This document shows positions 49,766-57,578 of a stretch of DNA of 64,000 nucleotides, one piece after another. The notes below the pieces were generated by a model. That model was not told the origin of the DNA. It saw nothing but the letters and a program-made list of their open reading frames with translations, and searched no databases. Position numbers and translations under genes: made by a program. Source of the stretch: DATGEP01 sp035310125 (GTDB taxonomy: Bacteria > Chloroflexota > Ktedonobacteria > Ktedonobacterales > JADMIN01); assembly GCA_035310125.1 (NCBI GenBank), contig DATGEP010000228.1, positions 22,896 through 86,895 of the forward strand. Direction: 5' to 3'. How positions within the stretch are numbered: position 1 is the first letter of the stretch; each line of letters opens with the position of its first letter.

Positions 49766-49795
49766 TAGATGGATATCTAATTAGAAGGGTATCTA
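49766..49795. promoter_or_regulatory. tandem operator sites for the ArsR-type regulator
   Basis: On the minus strand TAGATACCCTTCTA and TAGATATCCATCTA (12 of 14 identical) stand 2 nt apart, a 16-nt period. Each is an imperfect palindrome. They lie 43-72 nt before the regulator start and about 115 nt before the TIR gene on the other strand. Confidence 0.6.
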
Positions 49796-49910
49796 CTTTA
49801 CACGGCGCATGTCAAGGGCACGCGCGCTTGCATCATGCGCCGCTCCTGCGCTATCCTGAACGGGCAGACAGCATCGAGCGCGGCGGGTACAGGCGAAGGA
49901 GACACAGCGG

Positions 49911-51062
49911 ATGCGCGGCAATGGCAAGGTCTTCATCAGCCACGCGCACGACGATAACGCCCGCTGCGCGCCACTGCTGGCCGCGCTGGATGCCTGGGGC
50001 GTGGACTACTGGTTTGACATGCGCCGCCTGGAAGGTGGCGATGACCTCTCGCAGACCATCCAGCGTGCGGTTGCCGCACGTGACATCTTTCTACGCATCT
50101 GCACGCCAGCCGCTCAGCGCTCGTATTGGGTGAAACTTGAGACGGGCGCGTTTCGCGGCTTGCAGGCGCGCCAGCACCGCGCGGGAGGCGAGCCGGCTCG
50201 CGTGCTCATCAACCTCATTCTGGATGCCGGTTATGAGCCGGAGCCGTTCGATTACGCCCACCTCTTCATTGACGCCAGCGCGCGCCCCCAGCGTGAGTGG
50301 CTGGACGAGCTGCGGCGAGCGCTCGGCGTCTCGCACTCCGGTGTGGTAGCTGAGGCGCCGCCATCAGCCGCGACGACGCCGGCATCTGGCCCGCGCATGT
50401 ACATCGTGGACCAGCGCGGCGATGGGGAGTTTCCCACGATTAGCGCGGCGCTGCTGGTGGCGGGCGAGGGCGACGAGATACACATCCGACCGGGGCGCTA
50501 TCAGGAATCGCTGGCGATCGAGAAAGCGCTGACGCTGCTGGGCGAGGGCGAGCGGAGCCAAATCATCATCGAGGGGACGGGCGCAAGCGCACTGCGTATC
50601 AGCGCGGGACCATGCCGTGTCGAGAATCTGACTATCAAGCAATTCGGCGCGCCGCACCTGGACTGCGTGGCCATCGCGGGCGGACGGGTCAACCTGGTGC
50701 GCTGCGATATTACGACGCAGACGCAGGGCGCCTGCGTGAACATCACCGGCAAGGACGACGTCATGCTGCGGGAGAACATCATCCACGGGGGACACGGGTG
50801 GGGAGTGTTCGCGGCGGGAACCGGCACGGTATCGCTGGAGGGGAACGATATCGTCGAGCACGCTAACAGCGGCCTCACCGTCATGCGCGGCGCCTATGTC
50901 ATCGCGCGGCGCAACCACATCAATCGCAACGCCCAGTACGCCATCCGTATAGATGCCGGCGCGGGCGGCAGCTTCGAGAATAACGACCTTGGCGGCAACC
51001 TCCGCGACGCCTGGGATATTGACCGCACGAGCTATGGGCAGGTCATGCGGAAGGGGAACTGA
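49911..51062 (+). CDS. TIR domain fused to a right-handed beta-helix domain
   Basis: 383 residues. Residues 5-130 are a TIR domain: KVFISHAHDD, LDAWGVDYWFDMRRLEGGDD (BB-loop side), a RDIFLRICTPAAQRS strand, then YWVKLETGAF with Glu77 at the position of the catalytic glutamate of NADase TIRs. A Ser/Pro/Ala linker (140-160) leads into a beta-helix. YIVDQRGDGEFPTISAALLV opens it, and about eight rungs follow (for example RVENLTIKQFG, RVNLVRCDITTQTQG, MLRENIIHGGHGWGVFAAG). The start is fixed by GAAGGAG nine nucleotides upstream. No signal peptide. The family is not known to me; NAD hydrolysis or signalling is inference. It is alone on its strand, divergent from the ArsR pair. Confidence 0.85.
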   Translation: MRGNGKVFISHAHDDNARCAPLLAALDAWGVDYWFDMRRLEGGDDLSQTIQRAVAARDIFLRICTPAAQRSYWVKLETGAFRGLQARQHRAGGEPARVLINLILDAGYEPEPFDYAHLFIDASARPQREWLDELRRALGVSHSGVVAEAPPSAATTPASGPRMYIVDQRGDGEFPTISAALLVAGEGDEIHIRPGRYQESLAIEKALTLLGEGERSQIIIEGTGASALRISAGPCRVENLTIKQFGAPHLDCVAIAGGRVNLVRCDITTQTQGACVNITGKDDVMLRENIIHGGHGWGVFAAGTGTVSLEGNDIVEHANSGLTVMRGAYVIARRNHINRNAQYAIRIDAGAGGSFENNDLGGNLRDAWDIDRTSYGQVMRKGN

Positions 51063-51156
51063 GGGATAGAGCGCGGGGAATATCCAGTACGGGCACCACC
51101 GCAACCCGTATCGGCGGCGCCCCCCGGATGGCTACGTGAGCCCGGATGATACACGT

Positions 51157-51190
51157 GTGTCGCACGGCTGGGGCGGGCGCTGTGCGACAC
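51157..51190. terminator. convergent terminator hairpin
   Basis: GTGTCGCAC (51157-51165) and GTGCGACAC (51182-51190), a perfect 9-bp stem between the TIR gene and the ABC permease gene. Confidence 0.6.
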
Positions 51191-51242
51191 GCTTAAGATT
51201 ATGCTCGTGAGGCTCTCGTGCGGTACGCCACGTTAGCAGGCT

Positions 51243-51995
51243 TTACGCAATTCGCCTGTAACTTCTCGTTGCGAAGAAGTAGGCTACCACGGTAATCCCG
51301 ACGCACCACGCCAGGGCAATCCAGATCTCGTGTCCGGTCGGTGCCGCGGTTAGCAGGGAGCGCACCGTATCAACGATTGACGTGACGGGCTGGTTCTCCG
51401 CAAACGCGCGAACGACAGCGGGCATGGTCGCGGTCGGAACGAATGCCGAACTAATGAACGGCAGGAAGATGAGCGGGTACGCGAACGCGCCCGCGCCCTC
51501 CGCGGATTTTGCCCTTAGTCCGGCGATCACCGCGAGCCACGTCAGCGCCAGCGTGAATAGCACGAGAATGCCCGTGACCTCCAGCCACGCCACCACGCCC
51601 GCGCCTGAGCGGAAGCCCATGAGGAAGGCGGCGAGGATAATCACCACCACCGAAATGGCGTTGGACACCAGCGATGTCAGCACGTGCGCCCACAAGACTG
51701 ACGAACGGGCCACGGGCATCGAGTGAAAGCGCGCGAACAACCCCTGCTGGAGGTCGGTAAACACCCGCAGGGCGGTGTAGGCGATGCCGCTGGCGATGGC
51801 GATCAGCAGGATGCCCGGCAACAGGTACGTCACATAATTGCTGGTTCCTACCCGGATAGCGCCACCGAACACGTAGACAAACAACACCATAATCGCAAGG
51901 GGCGTAATCGCGACCGTGATAATCGTGTCAGCGCTGCGCGTTATATGGCGCATCGAACGCCCGAAGAGTAGGGTGGTGTCGTGTACAGCTTTCAT
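51243..51995 (-). CDS. ABC-2 type permease (DrrB-like)
   Basis: 250 residues with six hydrophobic segments, including VAITPLAIMVLFVYVFGGAI, YLLPGILLIAIASGIAYTA and YPLIFLPFISSAFVPTATMP. The last has the conserved ABC-2 signature F-x-S-x-x-F-x-P, followed by NQPVTSIVDTVRSLL. It matches daunorubicin-resistance-type permeases. It would pair with the ATPase encoded directly upstream: the ATPase stop TAA directly abuts this ATG. Last gene of a four-gene operon. Confidence 0.88.
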   Translation of the reverse strand: MKAVHDTTLLFGRSMRHITRSADTIITVAITPLAIMVLFVYVFGGAIRVGTSNYVTYLLPGILLIAIASGIAYTALRVFTDLQQGLFARFHSMPVARSSVLWAHVLTSLVSNAISVVVIILAAFLMGFRSGAGVVAWLEVTGILVLFTLALTWLAVIAGLRAKSAEGAGAFAYPLIFLPFISSAFVPTATMPAVVRAFAENQPVTSIVDTVRSLLTAAPTGHEIWIALAWCVGITVVAYFFATRSYRRIA

Positions 51996-52757
51996 TTATT
52001 TGCCCTCTGTGTGCCCGACAATCGTGAGGAAAATGTCCTCCAAAGACGGCTGCTTTTCGACGTATTCGACCGTTGCGGGCGGGAACAGCTGTTTGAGCTC
52101 GTCCAGTGTCCCGCTCGCGATGATCTCCCCGCCATGCAGGATGGCGATGCGGTCGGCGAGTCGCTCCGCTTCCTCAAGGTACTGTGTTGTCAGCAGCACT
52201 GTGGTGCCGCCGCTGGCCAGCTCCTTGACGGTGCTCCAGACTTCGAGTCGCGCCTCTGGGTCAAGTCCAGTCGTCGGCTCGTCAAGGAAGATCACGGCAG
52301 GTGTTCCGACCAGACTCATCGCGATGTCGAGGCGGCGAGTCATCCCACCGGAGTACGAGGCTGCCCGCCGGTTCGCCGCATCACTGAGCCCAAAGCGGGC
52401 GAGCAGCTTATCGGCGGTTTTGTGCGCGCCGGCAACGCCCCGCAGTCCGGCAATTAGCACGAGATTTTCACGCCCCGTGAGGACGCCATCCACGGCGGCG
52501 AATTGCCCGGTCAGGCTGATGCGCTGGCGCACCTGTTCGGCCTGACGTACGATGTCGAAGCCGCAGACGCTTGCGCTCCCACTGTCGGGCCGCAACAGCG
52601 TCGAGAGGATGTTGATGGTCGTCGTTTTGCCCGCACCGTTCGAGCCGAGCAGGGCGAAAATCTCGCCACGCCGCACCGCAAAGTCAACGCCTTTGAGGAC
52701 GTGTGTGTCTTTGAACGATTTGCGCAAATCGTTCACTTGGATCGCAATCTCTGTCAT
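51996..52757 (-). CDS. ABC transporter ATPase (DrrA-like)
   Basis: 253 residues. Walker A is LGSNGAGKTTTINIL, the Q loop lies in SLTGQFAAVDG, the signature is YSGGMTRRLDIAMSL, and Walker B is AVIFLDEPTTGLDPEAR. The switch residue after Walker B is Gln rather than His (LLTTQYLEEAERLAD), which is usual in the DrrA branch of antibiotic exporters. All ATPase motifs are complete. It belongs to the PadR-DUF1048-ATPase-permease operon and would power export of a drug-like compound or lipid. It starts immediately after the DUF1048 stop (52758). Confidence 0.93.
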   Translation of the reverse strand: MTEIAIQVNDLRKSFKDTHVLKGVDFAVRRGEIFALLGSNGAGKTTTINILSTLLRPDSGSASVCGFDIVRQAEQVRQRISLTGQFAAVDGVLTGRENLVLIAGLRGVAGAHKTADKLLARFGLSDAANRRAASYSGGMTRRLDIAMSLVGTPAVIFLDEPTTGLDPEARLEVWSTVKELASGGTTVLLTTQYLEEAERLADRIAILHGGEIIASGTLDELKQLFPPATVEYVEKQPSLEDIFLTIVGHTEGK

Positions 52758-53135
52758 CTACGCACCATTTCCCTTACCGAGTTTGTGCAGGATGTCGCGG
52801 TTCAGCGCCTTGTTCCTGTTTCCCGTCCACGTCTTGGCGTTCCGCAGCAGCTCGTCGCAAAACGCGGCCACGTCCTCGCCCGTGACGTCCAACACGGGCT
52901 TGCCCTCTGCTGCGCCCGTTTCGAAGAGGTCGAGCAAATCGGCGAGTATCGGCATTATGTCCATGCCCGACCCCCCCGCGAGACCCCACATGTAGTGCTG
53001 GATTTTGTCGTAGACGTAGGCGTAGTCTTCCGGCAGGGCTTTCGCCCGTGCCTGCTGTTGCCTGAACTTGCGCTTTTCCTGCGCGATGTGCTTGATATTG
53101 AAATACTCGTTCAAGAACTCAAGCAGCCTGCTCAT
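52758..53135 (-). CDS. DUF1048 protein
   Basis: 125 residues, mostly helical. Segments such as KIQHYMWGLAGGSGMDIMPI followed by LADLLDLFETGAAEGKPVLD and VTGEDVAAFCDELL match DUF1048, a domain often encoded next to PadR regulators and ABC exporters. Its role is unknown. The ATG at 53135 has AAAGGAGGT six nucleotides upstream and overlaps the PadR stop as ATGA, so translation of the two is coupled. Confidence 0.85.
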   Translation of the reverse strand: MSRLLEFLNEYFNIKHIAQEKRKFRQQQARAKALPEDYAYVYDKIQHYMWGLAGGSGMDIMPILADLLDLFETGAAEGKPVLDVTGEDVAAFCDELLRNAKTWTGNRNKALNRDILHKLGKGNGA

Positions 53136-53458
53136 CGCTGCACCTCCTTTAGCTCGTTGATCTTCGACGCGATGAACTCCCATTTTGCCCAGAACCGGGA
53201 TAATTCCTCGCGCCCCGCGTCGTTGAGCGCAAAGAATTTTCTCGGCGGCCCTATATCGGACGATTTCTTCTCGACGTCCACGAGCTGGTTTTTTTCAAGC
53301 CGAACCAGAATGGTGTACACCGTGCCGTCTACCACGTCCGTGAAGCCGAGGGTGTGAAGCTGCCGGGTGATATCATAGCCGTAGGTTTGCTTACGGCTGA
53401 TAATCTCCAGGACACAGCCCTCTAACACGCCTTTCAGCATTTCTGTCAGGTCATCCAG
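53132..53458 (-). CDS. PadR-family transcriptional regulator, probable CTG start
   Basis: 108 residues from CTG 53458, or 102 from the first ATG at 53440. The winged HTH reads LEGCVLEIISRKQTYGYDIT, GFTDVVDGTVYTILVRLEKN and GPPRKFFALNDAGREEL, all characteristic of PadR. The CTG start adds DDLTE before MLKG; relatives with this signature usually start Met-x-x-Leu-Thr-Glu-Met-Leu-Lys-Gly. It also places GGAGAG six nucleotides upstream, while the ATG has no ribosome site. It is the first gene of the export operon and probably its repressor, with a dyad at 53504-53523. Confidence 0.88.
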   Translation of the reverse strand: MDDLTEMLKGVLEGCVLEIISRKQTYGYDITRQLHTLGFTDVVDGTVYTILVRLEKNQLVDVEKKSSDIGPPRKFFALNDAGREELSRFWAKWEFIASKINELKEVQR

Positions 53459-53503
53459 TTTCGTCTCTCCGCTCTACTATGTGTTGCTGGTATCCAGTAG
53501 CAC

Positions 53504-53523
53504 TTACTACCGGTATATAGTAA
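53504..53523. promoter_or_regulatory. PadR operator candidate
   Basis: TTACTA-CCGGTATA-TAGTAA: a perfect 6-bp dyad with an 8-nt gap, 46 nt before the padR CTG. TACTA/TAGTA half-sites are typical for PadR-type repressors. Confidence 0.55.
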
Positions 53524-53771
53524 CACGGAGTAGTGCGTGCGTCAAGAGGGAAGATGAGAAGTCTCATACATTGAGCTCGTAGAGTTTCGCACGACATGGT
53601 CCCAGTAACCGGATGACTTGCTCATGGAGGGGCTCGCCGCCGGTGATTTCCCAAAGCGGCGGGCCATGGGGCGGGACGAATGGTATGCCCCAGGCGGAGT
53701 GGTGGTGTGCCGAGTGGGACGAGGCGTAGCGCGACTGGATGAGGAGGGACTGACCGGCGCGCTATTCTTTC
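53524..53771. other. gene-free stretch
   Basis: About 250 nt, with the padR promoter region at its left. No further gene, RNA or repeat is recognised. Confidence 0.4.
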
Positions 53772-54617
53772 TCAGCGCCGGTCTGGAAAAGAGGCTAGCA
53801 CCTCCGCCAGCACATCGGGACGATCCGACATCAAGCCATCCACGCCCCAGGACAGGAGGCGGCGCATGGTGGGTGCGTCGTCCACCGTCCAGACGTGTAC
53901 GTCGAGGTCGCGACGGTGCGCGGTGGCGATGAAGCGCGGCGATACAATACGAATTCCGCGATGTGTCTCTGGCACCTGGAGCGCGCCATAGGCGGGACGC
54001 AGCCAGCGGGTGCTACGGCAGGCGCAGAGCAGCACGAAGTTGCGAATCTCCTGTCCGCTGGCTGAGGTGGCGACCCGCCCGCCGCTGATGCGACGGAAGC
54101 GCAGAATGGGCATGTGGTCCTCGCCGCTCGCCACGAGGGTGCGATCCTCGGCGCCAAGCTCCTGAATTAGCGCCCAGAGCCGTCGCTCGCGCTCCTCGTC
54201 GCTCTGTTTCAGATCAATGTTCACACGTTGCGCCGGGAAGCGCACGAAAACCTCGCGCAGCGTCGGAATGGTTACGCCCTGGCCGCGAAAGGGGAAGGAG
54301 TGTCCCGCGTCGGGCGTGAAGCGATGGCCGGCATCCAGGCGGCGCAGCTCATCCAGTGTGTAGCCCGCGACGGGGCCGGCGCCATCAGTGGTGCGATCAA
54401 CCGTCGTGTCGTGGATTACCACTAGCTCGCCGTCGCGCGACTGTTGAATATCCAGCTCCAGCGCGTCCGCGCCAAGCGCCGCGCCGCGCTCGAACGCGAC
54501 GAGCGTATTCTCCGGGGCGAGCAGCGAGCCGCCCCGGTGCGCGAAGAAGAGCGGCCGCTCATGCGTGAGATAGCTCCGGCGCGTTGACAATCCCGTGCGC
54601 TCTTGTCGCGTCATCAT
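53772..54617 (-). CDS. glycerophosphodiester phosphodiesterase
   Basis: 281 residues. It hydrolyses glycerophosphodiesters to glycerol 3-phosphate and an alcohol. The GDPD signature is present: FFAHRGGSLLAPENTLVAFE (His-Arg), then GADALELDIQQSRDGELVVI with HD after it (metal-binding Glu-x-Asp, catalytic His). Further blocks are NIDLKQSDEER and VWTVDDAPTMRRLLSWGVDG. No signal peptide, so it is likely cytoplasmic. GGAGG lies eleven nucleotides before the ATG at 54617; the following ATG is an equal alternative. It could supply the same pool as GlpK. Confidence 0.92.
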   Translation of the reverse strand: MMTRQERTGLSTRRSYLTHERPLFFAHRGGSLLAPENTLVAFERGAALGADALELDIQQSRDGELVVIHDTTVDRTTDGAGPVAGYTLDELRRLDAGHRFTPDAGHSFPFRGQGVTIPTLREVFVRFPAQRVNIDLKQSDEERERRLWALIQELGAEDRTLVASGEDHMPILRFRRISGGRVATSASGQEIRNFVLLCACRSTRWLRPAYGALQVPETHRGIRIVSPRFIATAHRRDLDVHVWTVDDAPTMRRLLSWGVDGLMSDRPDVLAEVLASFPDRR

Positions 54618-54715
54618 GTCGCTACTATCCTCCCACTCACCAAATCGGCGCAGGATGCCATCTACTGAAATGGGCGTTGATTCCTACAGGTGACCCGGAC
54701 ATGTTTGTCCACACA

Positions 54716-54735
54716 GGCCGGCAGGAATGCCGGCC
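54716..54735. terminator. GGCCGGC/GCCGGCC hairpin
   Basis: GGCCGGC (54716-54722), loop AGGAAT, GCCGGCC (54729-54735), then CCACCAGG. It is about 110 nt past the minus-strand gene that ends at 54844. The loop-stem-CCACC layout resembles the GGGCGC/CTAC elements. Confidence 0.5.
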
Positions 54736-54843
54736 CCACCAGGTCGCTTGGGTGAGGTCTCGCCACCGACATCAGTAAGCCTGGATGTGGATACACGCGG
54801 ACGCAAGCATGGCGCGATTGGAAGTCATTTTCGCACATGGGCG

Positions 54844-56175
54844 CTATACCCTGGTGAAACGATCGCGCTCCGGTAGCGCCACGCCGGTAGAGCGGGCCGT
54901 TCGCGAGCGCCGCCGCCAGAGGTAGACGCCGAGCAGAATGAGGGCTAGCGCCAGCGCGGGTAGAGCGGGCTTGAGTATGCTCAGCGCGAATGCCTGGCGC
55001 GGGTGAACAGCGCTCCACGGTGGAGGAGGTGGAACAATCGTGTACGGCGCGGCCTGGGCATACACCGCGAGGCCGAAGACATCGTTGGGCACGAGCGCCT
55101 GAATGGTGATAGGTCCATTCTGTGCGCTGGTGGGCAGGTGGATGCTCGTCGAAAAGTGTCCGGCCGCATCCACCGTTACGGCGGTCAGTGTCTGAGACTG
55201 GCTCGGATCGCAGCGCAGAACCTGCAAGTCCGATAGGATTGTTTGCCACCGGCAATAGGTTATGGTTACCGTGTCGCCGGGGTACCAATTCGCGCCGCGC
55301 ACGGTGATCGCATCGTTCACGGTGCCGCTACTGCGACTGAGCGTGAGCGTCGGCATGTGCGCTGGGAACACCTGCATCTGGATTTGCTGCGAGATTACCG
55401 TGCCATAAAGCGGACCTTTTGCGGTCGCTTGAATGTAGAGATTGAGGCGCGGCAACAACGTAGCGGGCAGCGTGTAGCTCGCGTTCAGTCCACCGTAGCC
55501 GTCTGTGCGAGTATTGAGGGTTCCAACCGGTGTGGCGCTTGCCGCAACCTCATTGACGTTGGGCGCGCTCGACGAGAAACTGACCGCCATGGTTTCGTTT
55601 GGCTCCCAAAAAGCGCCAGTGAGTGTTAATTGTGCTCCGGCCGTTGCGTGCTGAAGGTAGCCGAGGCCCAGCGTCGGCTGTGCGGTATAGGTAAACTCTG
55701 CCTGCGCCGCATACGCATTATCTGGCGTATGGACGACGTAGACGACCTTCGAGTTGGGGCTGGGGCCGGCAGTGGCTCCGCAACTATTCGCGTCAGGCAT
55801 GAAGAAGCTGGGCATCGCGAATGTGCCATCAGGGTGGACCGTCGCCGAGACTACTGAGGAATGCAATAGATAATATGTGCGATCTGGTGCCTGCTCAGCG
55901 AAATCCAAGGATACTTGGACGCCAGCCGGCCACACCGCGCCGGTGACTATCTCCGCCATACCCACGGGACCCGTCGTGTGGCTGAGCAAAATGCTCGGTC
56001 CGCCAGGAGTATTGGTAGGCACCGTCGTAGGTCCACCGCCGCCGCATGAGCTGGCCCCCCCACCTCCCGCTGCCAGCGCCACAGGTACGCCGCCGGAGGA
56101 TGCGGCAACCAGTAGCGCCAACGACACGTACAGCACCGTGATGGCCCCGCGAAGTCCGCGACACGCATGCGCCAT
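54844..56175 (-). CDS. secreted, C-terminally anchored protein with TIG/Ig-like domains
   Basis: About 443 residues. A signal peptide (GLRGAITVLYVSLALLVAASS ending near Val-Ala-Leu-Ala-Ala) leads to a Gly/Ser/Pro-rich start. About three Ig-like segments follow, each opening with an L-x-x-x-x-G-x-V/I-x-x-x-x-W-x-P-G pattern: TGAVWPAGVQVSLDF, TGAFWEPNETMAVSF and RGANWYPGDTVTITY. A late helix (LKPALPALALALILLGVYLW) and basic tail would anchor it. Adhesion or a structural surface role is inferred. The ATG at 56175 has GAGGAG six nucleotides upstream; an ATG at 56208 with AAGGAG eight nucleotides upstream is nearly as good. Confidence 0.7.
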   Translation of the reverse strand: MAHACRGLRGAITVLYVSLALLVAASSGGVPVALAAGGGGASSCGGGGPTTVPTNTPGGPSILLSHTTGPVGMAEIVTGAVWPAGVQVSLDFAEQAPDRTYYLLHSSVVSATVHPDGTFAMPSFFMPDANSCGATAGPSPNSKVVYVVHTPDNAYAAQAEFTYTAQPTLGLGYLQHATAGAQLTLTGAFWEPNETMAVSFSSSAPNVNEVAASATPVGTLNTRTDGYGGLNASYTLPATLLPRLNLYIQATAKGPLYGTVISQQIQMQVFPAHMPTLTLSRSSGTVNDAITVRGANWYPGDTVTITYCRWQTILSDLQVLRCDPSQSQTLTAVTVDAAGHFSTSIHLPTSAQNGPITIQALVPNDVFGLAVYAQAAPYTIVPPPPPWSAVHPRQAFALSILKPALPALALALILLGVYLWRRRSRTARSTGVALPERDRFTRV

Positions 56176-56456
56176 CCCGTTCTCCTCGCTCGCAGCGTGG
56201 CCCATCATATCAACTTCTCCTTCGCACGCACAGTGTTTCATTGGTTCATAACGTATTCAACGAGCGAGAGATGTGCGCCTGTGTGAAATGCGTCACACCT
56301 TCCAATTTCTTGGCCATGTTTAGCCGGCCCTACGGGCCTTCAAAGCGAGAACTCAGCGGGTCGGCCCGGATATTGCGAACCAGGTATCTTGTGTTCTTGC
56401 GCTGCCCGGATGTATGCAGCCTGGTGTACGGATGTACGAAGGAGGTATTGGAAGAT

Positions 56457-57578
56457 ATGCGGATTGCGCAGGTGGTGCCGTTACAGGTGGCTGTTCCCCC
56501 GACAGCCTATGGTGGGACTGAACGGGTCGTCTTTAATCTGACCGAGGCGCTTGTGAAGCTGGGACATGATGTGACCTTGTTCGCGAGCGGGGACTCGCGG
56601 ACGAGCGCGCATCTGGTGCCGGGGATCGAGCGGGCGATCAATTTCGCCCGCAACGTGGATGTGGCGGCACATCATGTCGCGATGCTCCAAGATGTGTATC
56701 GCCGCGCGGATTCTTTCGATGTGATTCACTCGCATCTCGACTATTTGACCCTCCCATTTCTGGGGATGACACCTACGTCAACGGTGCTGACCCTTCATGG
56801 ACGGGTGGATGCACCGGAGTACCAGCGCGTCTATCGCGCATATCCTGATGCGAATTATGTCGCGATTAGCAATAGCCAGAGAAGCGACGCGCCAAACGTG
56901 AATTGGATCGGCATGGCATATCATGGCATTGATGTCGAGGATTTCACGTTCTACCCAAAGCCAGGCGATTACCTGTGTTTCGTCGGGCGTATCTCGCCGG
57001 AGAAACGCGCGGATCGCGCCATCGAGATTGCCACGCGCGCCGGCATCCCACTCAAGATCGCGGCGAAAGTGGACCCTACGGACGAAGACTACTTCAATGC
57101 GGAGATCAAGCCGCTGCTCAAGCATCCGCTGGTCGAGTACCTGGGGCAATTGGACGAGATGAGCAAGCGCGAGCTGATGGGTAAGTCACTGGCGCTGGTG
57201 CTTCCCATAGATTGGCCCGAACCGTTCGGAATGGTCTTCATCGAAGCGCTGGCCTGCGGCACGCCGGTGCTCACCTGTCCTTGCGGCTCCGTGCCGGAGC
57301 TGCTGCGCGACGGGGTAACCGGATATATCAGGAGAACGGTCGCAGAGCTTGCGGCGCTCGTGCCCGCACTATCCTCTATCTCGCGCGCCGGGTGCCGGGC
57401 CTATGCGAAGCAGCGATTTGACACGCGGCGCATGGCGTTAGACTATGTCAATATCTACTCGCAGGTGCAGGGACGCCGGAAGCTGTTTGGCACCGACGAA
57501 CAGCCAGCACCCGCCAACGCGCCCATGTTTCCGGCTAAAATCACCGGAGATCAGATCGAGAGAGTCGCGCTTCCATGA
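56457..57578 (+). CDS. GT4 family glycosyltransferase
   Basis: 373 residues with the GT-B fold. PTAYGGTERVVFNLTEALVK is the start of the acceptor-binding domain (Gly-Gly-x-Glu-Arg). FVGRISPEKRADRAIEIAT opens the second domain. PEPFGMVFIEALACGTPVL contains the E-x7-E pair of retaining GT4 enzymes that binds the donor nucleotide. The substrate is unknown. Its stop overlaps the start of a debranching-type enzyme, so a role in alpha-glucan metabolism is inferred. The ATG at 56457 follows GAAGGAGG by eleven nucleotides; the 72 codons upstream in the same frame lack conservation. Confidence 0.92.
   Translation: MRIAQVVPLQVAVPPTAYGGTERVVFNLTEALVKLGHDVTLFASGDSRTSAHLVPGIERAINFARNVDVAAHHVAMLQDVYRRADSFDVIHSHLDYLTLPFLGMTPTSTVLTLHGRVDAPEYQRVYRAYPDANYVAISNSQRSDAPNVNWIGMAYHGIDVEDFTFYPKPGDYLCFVGRISPEKRADRAIEIATRAGIPLKIAAKVDPTDEDYFNAEIKPLLKHPLVEYLGQLDEMSKRELMGKSLALVLPIDWPEPFGMVFIEALACGTPVLTCPCGSVPELLRDGVTGYIRRTVAELAALVPALSSISRAGCRAYAKQRFDTRRMALDYVNIYSQVQGRRKLFGTDEQPAPANAPMFPAKITGDQIERVALP

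Noticed and set aside
49911..51062. Established antiphage island around the TIR gene
   Set aside because: The neighbours are an ArsR regulator, GNAT and an ABC exporter. No STING, Thoeris, CBASS or restriction genes are seen, so no defence system is claimed.
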